This document shows, one piece after another, positions 48,081-60,400 of a stretch of DNA of 64,000 bases. Origin of the DNA: Daphnia carinata. Its lineage: Eukaryota > Arthropoda > Branchiopoda > Diplostraca > Daphniidae. Numbering within the stretch: position 1 is the stretch's first letter; every line of letters starts with the position of its first letter. The notes beneath the pieces are model-generated. The model had not been told where the DNA came from. It made no database searches and saw only the letters and a program-made list of their open reading frames with translations. The stretch lies in the NCBI RefSeq assembly GCF_022539665.2, contig NC_081336.1, forward strand, positions 1,984,001 to 2,048,000. The letters run 5' to 3'. A program made the position numbers and the translations under genes.

Positions 48081-51000
48081 ATTCTCCGACTAGCTTCAGT
48101 TTCGCAGCAAGAAATCAATGCTCGCAGAGAGAGAGACACAGCGACGATGTTGGGAATAGGTGGCAACCTAGCGTACGATGATCGAACCGTATACGGCTCT
48201 CTTAAGACTAACCTTCTCCCTTTTGCCTTTTGCCACACTAATAGCTGGTGCAGTACGAAGGCTCCTGTATATATAGCAGTTTGCAGTAGTCCTATAGAAA
48301 AGCCTATATAGCTTGCTACATGGGGCGAGAGCTATATCAGCCACACCCCAGCATGCTCTTATTACTGGTATTGATCCGAAAACTTGCCTCGCGTATTAAG
48401 GCTTTTGGGACCCTCTCCACGCTGTGCCGAGTCAACGTCATCGAATACGTCTGGCAAGATGGTCCCACAATTTATTTGTATTTTTTTTTTTTTTTTTTCT
48501 TTCTCTTTTTAGAGGTTTCCACCCATCGCTAGTTTGCTCTCTCTTTGATTGCCCGAGTGAGTCAATGTTGACGACATCAATCGTCCATTAGTAACAGTAG
48601 TTATAAAGGAGGGGCTCACATTTTTTTTATTCCCTTTTTTTCAAAGTCCCTCTGACTGAAGCCAAAAAAAAAAAAAAAAAAAAAATAGTGCCTATTCGTT
48701 TCTTTTTTTTTTATTGGCAAGCTCCTAATCAGCTGAGATATTATACGATACGATGTAACATGGACTTAAAGTACGAGCCATTTTTGCGGGCTACTCCGAT
48801 TGGCCGTCGAGTTACTGGGTTTTCTTCTGTCAATGCCCGATGATGGCCAACAGTTTCGGTATTAAAAGAAAAAAGAAAAGGAAGAAGCGTTGGCAGCGTG
48901 CAGAATGAAAGGGGGGGGGGGGACTACGGTACAAAGAGAAAACAATAGTCCAGTACGGGAGCAGCTAATCTCTAGCCGAGGCTGGCACGGCAATATACAA
49001 AGGGCGTATGGAACCAGCAGAGCGTAAATGGACACACGTATACACACGGAGAGAAAACGAATAGGACAAAACAGAAGGATTTGTTCATTTGGGTAGAAAA
49101 GAATATCTACAAGGAGGGAAAAAAAAAAAAAACTACAATCTGCTCTTTTTTTGGTTGGATAACATCGACGTACTATTTTTTTTTTTTTTTTTTTATAGAT
49201 AGCGATGGACGTCAAAAGTCTCATAATCAAAATGACAAATACTGGCAAAACTATTGTTATCCTTTTCCTTTTTTATCTGTCTGGATATTTCTACTGCCAT
49301 CGCTGTGTGTGTGTGATCAGTGTCAATATTTAACGTCGCGATGAGTCAGCTGATTGTCAATCGGCCATCGAAACGTTTTTTTTTTTAAATTCCGCGCATC
49401 TCTTTTTTTTTATTATTATTATTATTCTTATTCTGCGAGTCGATAACGACCTAGTTCTTTTTTTTTTTTTGATTTCGTGTAACTGTTTTAAGACCGTATA
49501 TACTCTTTTGTAGATCATTGTGTGATTGCAGAGTCGAGATTTGTCAACACACAAACGAGAGAAAAGAAGAAAAAAAACACGAGGAATTCGAGAGATTCTT
49601 CCTTTTTTTTTTTTCTAGGCTTTTGGGGGAAAATGGGAAAATACTAAAGGCGCAGACAAATATCTTTTGTGCTGTGTACAGAAAGATAGAGGAAAGAAGA
49701 GCTCCTTCATCAATCACGAACCACTCCCATTCTTTCTATATATATTTTTTTTTTTTCTTCTTCTTCTTTTCCTTTCATTTTCTCTTTAACGTAAAAGAAA
49801 AATATGACGACAAAAGGCGCGAGTGTTGGCTGTTACCCGTGGCTCTACTTGTACGAAAAACTTGACAGGATCCCCTCTCTCGCTGCCTGAAAGATGGGAT
49901 CCAATTCTCCGTGTTTTGCTACCTACTTTTGTTGTTGTTCTTGTTACGTGAGGCGCATTCTTTTTTTTTTTTTTTTTACTCACATGTCACAAAGGTTAAG
50001 GAGCTTTTGACATGAGGAAATGAAACGAAACAAACATTTTTTACTTTGCGTTGAGGTGAGTTTAAATGTCTTTGAAAAAGAAAAGACGTTTGAATGAACT
50101 CATTTCGATTAGCCGTAAAAGTAATTATATTCTGTAAGGGTCACGCAGTACGCGAGACATAAAAGAACGGTCTCAATACAGGAAATCAATGCAACCCGAA
50201 ACAGTCAGCTGCTCTTCTTTTTGGCTTAGAAATAGCGGAACTATCTTTAGGCGGAGTAGATACACCGAAGCCTCACACACACATACGTGACGAAGCGCAT
50301 ACAACGTTTTTTTTTTTTTTTCATTTGTTCTTACAACATCGTTTGTGAACACACACACACATACATCTTTTTAAACGACTCTTGTGCCGCAGAGAAAAAA
50401 AAAGGGATCATTTGCGTGTGTGTCCTTTATCGGGAGGGTTTGTGTGTAACAATCGTTCACGAAGGGCATAGACCATGAGATATGTTGCTTAAAAACGATC
50501 GTGTTTTATGTGCGAGGGGGGATAAGGCAGACAATACGTTCACCGTTAGGCCATCCAATCACGTGCGCTGTCGCTGCCATGTGCCAAAATAAGTCGGGAC
50601 AATTGTGGTAGGATTGACATCAAAGTTTCAGTTGTTTTTTTTTTTTTTTTAATTAGCGCGCGCTTTTCTAGCGAAATTCTGCGACGTTGTTCAACGAAGA
50701 TCTTTGATATTCAAAACAAAACAAAAAAGAAAATGGCGCATTAATTGAATCCTTACGGAAGAGCTTGGCACTTAAAATCATTCGATCAAGTGCTTTCAAA
50801 TTGCCACTTTGCATTCGTTCTTGATCGTGTGTTTATTTTTTGCTTCTCTTTCACCGTACCGTGCGCATGAACGAAAGCTGCCTCAATAATTCACGACGAC
50901 ACCTGCAAAAAAAAAAAGAAAAGAAATCTGAGATCTCTCTGATGAAAAAGCTTTCATTTTCTACGCTACGACAAAGCCCATTACAGTTTTCACTATTTAT

Positions 51001-53651
51001 AGCTATTTGATATTGATCCAGCGCTCACCGTGCCCAACACCTACAAGACGGAGATCCATTCATTTTTCTTTTTTTCTTTTGCCTGTCGCTATTTGTGCAG
51101 TTTCGGTGCGAATTTGTCGAACCTACTGGACGCACATTTTCTTTTCTTTTCTTTTTTTTTTTAAGCCAATAAATATCCGAAAGTGGATAAAAAATGGATG
51201 TTGAAATTCCAGCAGGTCGGAAATAAAAACGGAATCAAATTTCTTTTGAATCATTCCCCCCCCCCCGCCGATCTTTTGAGTAGGCACGATAAGAAAAGGG
51301 CGCAGAAAAATATGTCACAATCGTTGCCATGCCACTGATGTGTGTGCTCTTAAAGAAACCTCAGCACATAGTGCACCATTTGATATCAAACATCTCCTTT
51401 TGGATCGATATCGATCAATAGATATCGTTGCTCTTTTTCATGTTCTTTCGGATCGGCTTCCTTTTTGTTTAGCGATCAATTGCGACATGATTTTCATTTT
51501 GATTTGAATCTTTTCATTCCGCAGCTTAATTTATATGGTGCATCGTTTGTAATCGAAGCGGCGCGAGATAGCAAATGAAGGGAATGTGTTGAGGAACATT
51601 TTGGAGAAAGTTAGGAAACGCACACGGGGCAAAATTGATGGTCCGATGATGATAGTTTTCTTTTGCATTAACAGTTGCGCTACACGTGTACACCGCATCG
51701 TTTATTATTCTCTGGGGCCGAGTTTTCTCTGCGTGTTTTGCCGGAAATGCGGATCTTTATTTCTTCTTCTTTTTTGGGGGGGGGGGGGGGTCTAACGTCG
51801 ATATAAAAGAAAAAAAGCAACAACAACTTTCAGCCGCAGTTCTTGAAATAGATACAACTGTGCTCTATTTTCGATTTATAGACGTACAAAATGCTATATA
51901 TATATATCTCCCATCGTTTTATCTCTTGTCTCGTTCTGTACACGCCATTCTGCCTTTTTATTTTATTGTACTAAACGACTGGAAGAGATCAAGAAAAAAA
52001 AAACAAACCCACACGTCGATTTAAAAAAAAAAATGGATAGTTTATTGTATTTGTATGATTGGGCCGTGTGGGTGGTTTGTCTTCCTTTCGTTTATAACCT
52101 TCCTCTACTCCCCCCGATAGAGTAAAACAAAAAAACACAAAAAAAAAAACAATTGTTTATCAAAATGTGTTGTCTATGGCAAAGTGAGAGAGAGAAAATT
52201 TTTTTGCTTTTTTTTTTTTTTGAGAACGAGAGTTGAGAGTCGCCCGACTGATTCTTGACTTTCCCCCCGTTGTGTTGTTGTTTGCTTATTATTGTAGTTG
52301 ATGACATCAACTCGGTCCATCGCATTCGCCAACAGTCAACAACAACAGATGATCCGACGCGGAGACAATTTGAATTTTTAAATAAAAACAAAACAAAAAA
52401 AAATATCGCAATCAAAACCCCCTCCCCCAAAAAAAGGAAACCAAGATTTCAAACAAAATTTTATTTATTAAAAAGAAAAAAAAGGAAAAAAAAACAAACA
52501 AACAAATGGAATAAATGAAGAAGAAAAAAACGACCATCGAATTACGAAGGAAATCCACGTCAAGAAGAAGAAAAAAACAAATTGAAGAAAAACTTCCGGA
52601 TAATTATTCAAAAAAGATCGAAAATTAAATGCCTCTGCCCCTTAAAAAAAAAAAGAATACCATGGATCAAACTGAATGAGCCACGCCCTTTATAATTCAC
52701 CTCATTTTTGAAGACGAGAAGAAACATTTGAATTGAAAAAGCTTTCAGCCGTGGATTGCTGGCTGTCATGGCAAGTAGTTTCGTTCCCGGCTTGACAACA
52801 ACAACAACAACAGCATCGCAACAACAACAACAACAAGAACAACAACAGCAGCAGCCTGGCGGCAATGCAGCAACGGCGTCCGTTGTGTCGATGGATGCGC
52901 GCAAGAGCAAAAACAACAACAAATCACAAGGCCAGCACGGCGAAACGCTGACGCTGGGAAGCGCAGGATCGGGCGTCCGTCGCTGGGCTCATCGTTTGCT
53001 TCAGAGGGGCCAGTCGTCGTCCAGTACGCCGGCCACTCCCGTCGGAAATGGAAGCCTACCGGGCACGGTGGCGGCCAACAATTACTCAGCGTCTTCGTCG
53101 ACGTCGTCGGCCGGTGCGAGCAACAACAACGACGCGACGTCGTTGCGATTGAAGACGTTCGCCGGAGCGCCTCCGCTTCCGCCCAAAACGACGCGTTCCA
53201 AACCGATTCCGCCTCCGAGGACGAGTTCGTGCATCCATGCCAGTCCCGCCTCGGCCAATGAAACTGTCAAACCTTGGGCTTCGGCGGCTTCAGCGGCTGT
53301 GCATCACGATTTCATCCGTTACGGCAACCATCCGCCGTCGGAGACGTCGGTGACGGCCGCCTTGATGATGGCCCAGCAGCAAGCGGCTGCCGAAGAGGCT
53401 GCCTGTTCCACTCTTCCGTCATCTGCCAACGTGAAATCGGTGCGTTTCGGTCGACAGCAGCAGCAGCAGCAACAGCAACAACAACAACAACAAGCGGATG
53501 AGCCGGAACGGACGGGACAAGAGAAAGACGCTCTGGCGGAGGCAACGATTGGCTTAGAAATGGCGGCCAATTTGGCCTTGGCTTTCGCCCGGGACGTGCG
53601 TCGTGAGAAATTAGCCGATCAATCGAATCAGCAGACTGGCCAAGTCCAGCC

Positions 53652-53698
<47 letters not shown>

Positions 53699-54383
53699 GT
53701 CAGGTGGTGAAGCCGTGCCGGCCCGTGCGCTCGATGCCTACGGATGCGTCGCATCGATGTCACCCATCGGCGGCCGCCGTCCGAACGACGGGCCACCAAC
53801 AGGAAGTGACGCTGTCTGAATTCTATCAGCTGTTGCAGTTTGTAAGTGGACAAGCTCGAGGCCTAGGTGGCAGCAGCAGCAGCAGCAACGTCATCGTCAG
53901 CAGTGATCCCCCGCTTGTTCGTCCTTCTCCTCCACTTTCAAGTGCCTTAAACGCCGAATCGACAACAACAACAACAGCAACAGCAACAACAACAACAACA
54001 ACAACAGCGGCCAAAGTTGCATCCGCCAGCAGTTTAACGACGACTGCCTCGCTTCCGCCTTTGCATCCACTTCCGGCTGGTTATTTGACAGCGCGATCGT
54101 TCCGCCAGCCGGCCAACAACAGCAGCGCCGCCGCCGCCGCCGCTACGACGTCCAAGAAAGCGTCGTCTGCCGCGCACGACGCAGGCCAAGCGCAACGAAC
54201 GGCCGCGTGCGAACAGCGCAATTTCTCGGCCAGCCGATCGCATTCGGTCGAAGTCAATTACGACAATGACGCGATGGAACGTCGACACGGTGCCGGTGGC
54301 ACAACGACGACGTCAGCCCCACCTCCTGCCTCTTGTTCGGGCCATCACGCCCTCAAAACGCGCAGTCTTCCGCGAACGTGTCA

Positions 54384-54414
<31 letters not shown>

Positions 54415-57400
54415 ACGACCTCTCACGGCGGAGTGGAGGCGACGGCTGGTGCGCCAGTTGGCCGCCACTGGGCCGAAATCTTGGCCCTCATCACTCAATT
54501 GCTGAGCGGCGCCGATCGATACACGAACTCGTTGAAACAGCCGACACGAGAAAGCGGACGGCCGTCGGCCGGCAATCATGCGATGGCCACTAGTGGCGAC
54601 GCTTCGGCACCGCCTTGCACGACGCCAGTCAGACGACATCAACAACAACAACAGCAGCAACAGCAGCAACAGCAGCAACGTCGACCGACGACCGGTGCTT
54701 CGCTCAGCGATTCTGAAGAAGCGCATCTGCGACGGCGACGCCAAGCGTCGACGACGTCGCCGACGCTGAATAATGCGACATCGGGCCGAGATCATCGTCA
54801 TTACGATTCGCTGAGGACGCCGCGATCGTCGTCCAGGGCCAGTAGCGTGGCGGCCAACGATCGATCATGCGAGACGGCCGGAGGTGGACATCAGAGCTAC
54901 TTGGCATCGCTGTCTCAGCGGCTGCAAATCGAGCAGTACATCGTCAGGACGTTGACTCATTTAACCAAGTCGGAGAAGGGATTGGCGGACGGGACGGGCT
55001 CTGAGTCGGACAAAGACGGGACGGATGGAAGCGGATGCGGCTATATCGAATGTTGGGGTTCGCCGGAGCGGAACAGCGGCCGCTCGACGGCCGCTGGAAA
55101 CGTGTCCAATCAGCAGCAAATCAGCAACAGCAACGTGGGTTTGGAACGGGCATTGCTCCGACTGGACCAGAGACGGACGGATCGACAGCCGCGCATCTAC
55201 CAGCACCACCACTGGCGGATCACGCCCGCCGAATGCAACGCTCTCTTCCTCTGCAAGGTATAAATCTAAAAAAAAAAACGGCCCCCACACACACACAGAC
55301 GGACACGAGTGACAAGACGAGTTTCAATCTTCACTCCCTTAATCCCCCGCGCCCCTCCCGCCCGGCCCCATTTGTGTGCACAGTTTTTTTTCTTTTGGTT
55401 TTTATGTTTTGGAGAAATTGGATTTTTTTTTTTTCCCCTTGCACTTCAGGTGTTACGCAACGTAGGACAAACAAAAGGGGGAGGGGGGTATGTAACTCTG
55501 GGACAAAAAAAAAGGAAAAAAAGAAATGAAAGATTTATTGAATAGAAGACGAGTTTATTATAGTTACATGGCCCCTGAATGAGGAGCGCGCTCGATGGAT
55601 CAATAACACGGCTCTCTACGTGTAGCTCAGATGTGTGCCATCGAGTGTAAATGCGTTTAAAAGCGAGATTTCATCAAATCCCTTTGTAGACAAATGCCAA
55701 CTCTTATCATCTTCCATTTTCTTTTCTTTTCTTTTTTTTTTTCTATTTTAGTAGACATTTTTTAAAAAATTTCTATAATTTTGAAAAATTGTTTTTAACT
55801 TTTTAGCGATTTTTTTATTGACATGTTTTTTTTGTGTTTTTTTTTAATTCCGTAACGATGCCGAAGGGGGGGGGGGGTGGGGGGAGAGAGCGCGGATCCA
55901 TCCGGTGGATATAGCAACTCTGGCGAATCGTAGCAGTGTACACTGCGTCAATATGTTTGTTCGAGTGTGTATGTGTATGTGTGTCGTGTGTGTGTGTGTG
56001 TGTTGGGTCGGCTGAGCCGAACGGGAAGTAGCAGACACTCACTGTTACAAAAAGAAAAGAAAAAGAGCTCGTTGCATTCACGATGGATGGATACGTTTTC
56101 TCTCCAAATTACACACGCCAATAGAGTAGCAGAGTGAGAAAAGTTTCCGCAGTCTGTCAGTGCGTGACAATTATAAATTTTGTCCTTTTTTTTTTTCTTT
56201 CTGACAACGTTCTGTTAGACGAAGGAAAGCGAAAAAAAAAAAAAAAAAAAAAAAATGTAGGAGCGAGTTATCGATCGTGACTATGTGCGATATGTCACGG
56301 AATGTGTTCGCCCAACTTGTTCACTGGAAACAAAAAAAAAAAAGTCCATTTTCTTTTTCCCAGCCGGGGTGTTGCACTCTGTTCCAAGTTCGGGTCGTCA
56401 CACACTCGAGACGCAGACGATCGTCTAAAAAAGATGTCGCTCGTCAAATTCACTTTTCTTTGATAATTCGTCGCATTGTAGGCCTTCGAACTTGTTGGAT
56501 ATGCCACTTCGTATTTGCCTGTTCCTCCTCCCATTTACATTTTTTTTTTTTTTTTTTTCCCATTTATTATTATTCACTCGAAAGACGAAAGTAGGGGAAC
56601 GATGTCAATCATCTGTGGATTGCGAAACTTGGTCTTCATCCAAATGATGAAACATTACGACGACCGAGGCTCTTCGTTTTTCATTGGAAAACAGTTCCAA
56701 TCATCATAATGAGAGCGCAGCTAAAGGCTTGTGAAAGGGCACGAGGTTCTAGAGAGAGAGAGAGAATCATTGATTTCAACGTATTTGTACGACGCGTGAC
56801 GCAAAGAAAATGGAACGAATCGATTTTTCATCGAGCATCATTTTTTGTTTTTGCTATTTTGATCGATAAGAGAAAAAAAAAATGAATTTTCTTTTTCTAT
56901 TTTTACACGAAAATTTGATGCCGAATGGAGAGAACCAATTGACCCCCTTTTAAAAATCGATTTGTTTTTTATCCTCTCCACCCACCCACCCCCCACCCCC
57001 CTATTTGAATAATTGAAAATAGCTGATTAAAATGTTTGTGTTCTCTTTCCTGAAAAATCAGATGTCGGATGATGATCGACTGTCTCTGACGACAGCAATC
57101 AGCGACGACGACGACGGAGGTGGCGGATGCGGAGAATCGGAAGGACAACACCACGGGCACCAGAGCGGCACGACGTCACCGTTCCGCAAGAGCGGCGCTG
57201 CCGCATCATTCAATTGCACTGGAGCTGTTCGCAAAGCTGGGTGAGTCCCATCTCTATTTGCTTAGACGAATCCTTTTTCCCAAAAAAAAAAAAAAACCAA
57301 ACAATCGTTTTCACCGTCCAGCAAAAACAACACGCACGTCTTCGTTTGCATAATTAGATACCCCTCCCCCCCCCCCTCCTAGCGAAAAAAGTGCCGTGTG

Positions 57401-60400
57401 ATTAGCAAAGCGACAACGTTGGATTAAAATCTGAAATGAGTCCAGCTTGCAGTTTGTCCGTGCAGCATTTGGTCGGCGTGAGGCATTTTGAATGGGAATA
57501 ATGGGGCAGCAAGAACACGGCAGCATTTCGTGCATAACCGTCCATATTATATAGAGCCTTGATGGTGATGAAGGGAGGGAAATGTTTGAATAATGCTAAT
57601 CACTTTGGCCGTTTCTCATTTCCCGCGTACCGGCGCCATCTCTTTTTCCTCGGCAAATCGATTTCCCCTCGATGGGGAAAAAAAAAAAAAAAAAAATGCG
57701 TTCCGCTGTGTGCTGCTCCCCTTGGCGGCCGACTTGATGATTCCAATATGCAAATGATTCTCTATAAGGTTCGTTAGCTATACTTGTATACACGCGGCTG
57801 ATTAGTTGAGTTAGAGTCTATAATCCAACGTTCACATTTCTCGCTAATCAAATTATACGGCCAACTGATCGATTTTCTTTTTTCGTTCGTTCGTGAATCG
57901 CTACGCTCCCATCGAATTTCAGTTTGTATTTTTTTTTTTTTTCCCCTCTCGGCTTTGTTTATTTTCGAATGATTGGGAAGTTTCCTCTTTTACATTATTC
58001 ATTTTACTGACAGGATAATAATCGAAAAAAGAAATGCAGTTTGCAGCTTACACACGCAACTTGAAATATCGTTCATTTACAACACACACACACACAAAAA
58101 CACAAATTTCTGTTCACGCCCAATAATTGATCACGAACGGGCCACCTTCAAACCCCTCTCCCCCCCTCCGCGTCGCGTGTTAACAGCAACGAACTCGATT
58201 ACCCAAGTCCGGCGCATTGCCTTTGATTCTTTCTTTTTTTGTGTGTGTGTGTGTGTGTGTGTAGATGTCGTACGTAAAAATGCCGAGTCAGTTACACACA
58301 CGTCAAAAGAAAATAAAGCATCAATTGTACCGGGCGTGTGTGCATGATCAGCATTGCAAAAGAGATTGGCCAGCAGTTTCTTTTTTTTTTTTTTCGAGCC
58401 TATGGACACACACACATCAAAATACGAAAGACTTTTTTTTTTTTTTTTCAGCTCAGATTTCTTTGACCGTCTTGTTACGCACGTGGAGTAAGTAGAGAAA
58501 AAAAAAACTGAAAAGCTTTTTAGATTTTATTTTGTGCTTTTGATCTATCGGACGGATGGAGAAAATCGGAAGCTCCGGCAAGGGGGGGGGGGGGAATTTC
58601 ACGCATGGCCGGCAGGCAGTCCGTGAGAGCCAATGAGCGGAGCTATCGCTGCAGGAGTGAAGCGTGTACGACAATAAGTATGTACGGCACAAGCGAAGAA
58701 GGGGTGGGGGGGGGGGATTTACACCGAGTTTCACTGTCTGTTAGATTTTTGAAAAGAGCATTTCCTTTTTTTTTTCATGCGCTATTCGATTGAACTCGTG
58801 TACGCCTATTTATAGAACTTGATCCGGCACGTTCGAAAACGGTACCTCCTCCCGCTACCGACATTGTGCGAGAGTAATGATTGTAATCACGCACAAAAGG
58901 GCCATTTAGAAAATGCGGACTTTTTTTTTTTTTTTTTTTTTATTCAATTATGTCGGACAAAGTGGGGGGAGGACGAGAAAAGAAAAGGTTTCCTTTCACC
59001 TATACCCACTTTCTTTTTCAATCCAATTGTTGACACCTACGCTCCCTAATTGCGGAACGAGGAAACCCTTAAGTGAAACAAGATAGACGTTAAGGCTCCG
59101 ATGTCGAACTAATTCATCTTGTTATATTTTATCCCCCCGCTGCCTAAGAAAGAGAATCGACATTCTTTTGTTTCTCTATCGCAAAAATGCGTCCATTTTT
59201 TTTTGTTTTTTTTTTAGTTTAACGTCTTCGCTTTATGCAAACAAAAAAAAAAAACATAGGAAACCAACAAATAAAAAGATGCTTTTCTTTTTGTGTGTGT
59301 GTGTTTGTGACATCGTTGCCGCATCGTTGCCGTCGTCAGGATTTGATCAATAGTATCCATCCACCACAGTATATGTAGGCCAAGACACACACACACACAC
59401 ATACACACACACACAAGAGAAAAGACGGGAAAAAAAAAAAAATGTCTCGATCGATGGCCTCCGTTTTCGTGTGCCGGAAGAAGACGTCAAACATAATAAA
59501 CAAGTGAAAAACATAACCGAACGCTCGCCGCCCTTTTATGCCCGCCCGAAAAAAACAAAAAAAAAAACAAAAAAAACAAAAGCAAAATATTTGATATACA
59601 AGCGATAGAGAGAGGGAGTCTAGTTGTTATAGGTTTAACCCCGTAAGAGACATCACGCACGCATTGTGTTGCGTGTAAATTTATTGGTAAGAAAAGAGGT
59701 ATATAAAAACGGAGCGTGCGGGAGAAAAATAGCTCTAATCGATCGAGAGGAGGATCCGTGTTGTCACGGCCAAAATTGACAGACGACGTCTTGGTTATTG
59801 GTCGTGACAGTAGTGCAACGCTAACTGAAACATTCACACTCGCCATCTGGATAAAACGTAAATAACTACCAGTTCCTCTTCCTCCTCCCCCTCCATTTTC
59901 TCGTTGGGACACCGCCACGGAAGTGTGACAACTTTATTCACTTCCTCTTTTTATTTCTATTCGATTTTTCCTTTTTCTTTTTCTTTTTTTTCACGTTCGG
60001 ATGAAAATCGCTTCAATCGCAATACAATTTCAAACGTTGCCGAGCAGTTCGGTTCTTTTTTTTTTTTTTTCTTTCGCTTATTCAATCGGAAAAATGACGG
60101 CAGCGCAGAAAGGAGAGAGAGAGAGAAAGGCAAGGACAAGCGAGAATCGTAAAAGAAAACGACTGGAACGCCAACGTGTGTGCCCAGCAACCCCCAAAAA
60201 AAAAGGGGGGGGGGGGGGGGGGGGGTCGGCGTGATGGCCACTAGTTTCCATCTTTCTTTCTTTTTCCTGTTTCTTTAAACGCAGCTGAACGATTTTCGTT
60301 CGAAACGGCCGTTGCCGCAGGCTGTTGTAATGTCAGCACACGCACTTCAAAAGTATTGAGAAAGATACACATAAGTATGAAATTTCTTGTTTTTTTTTTT

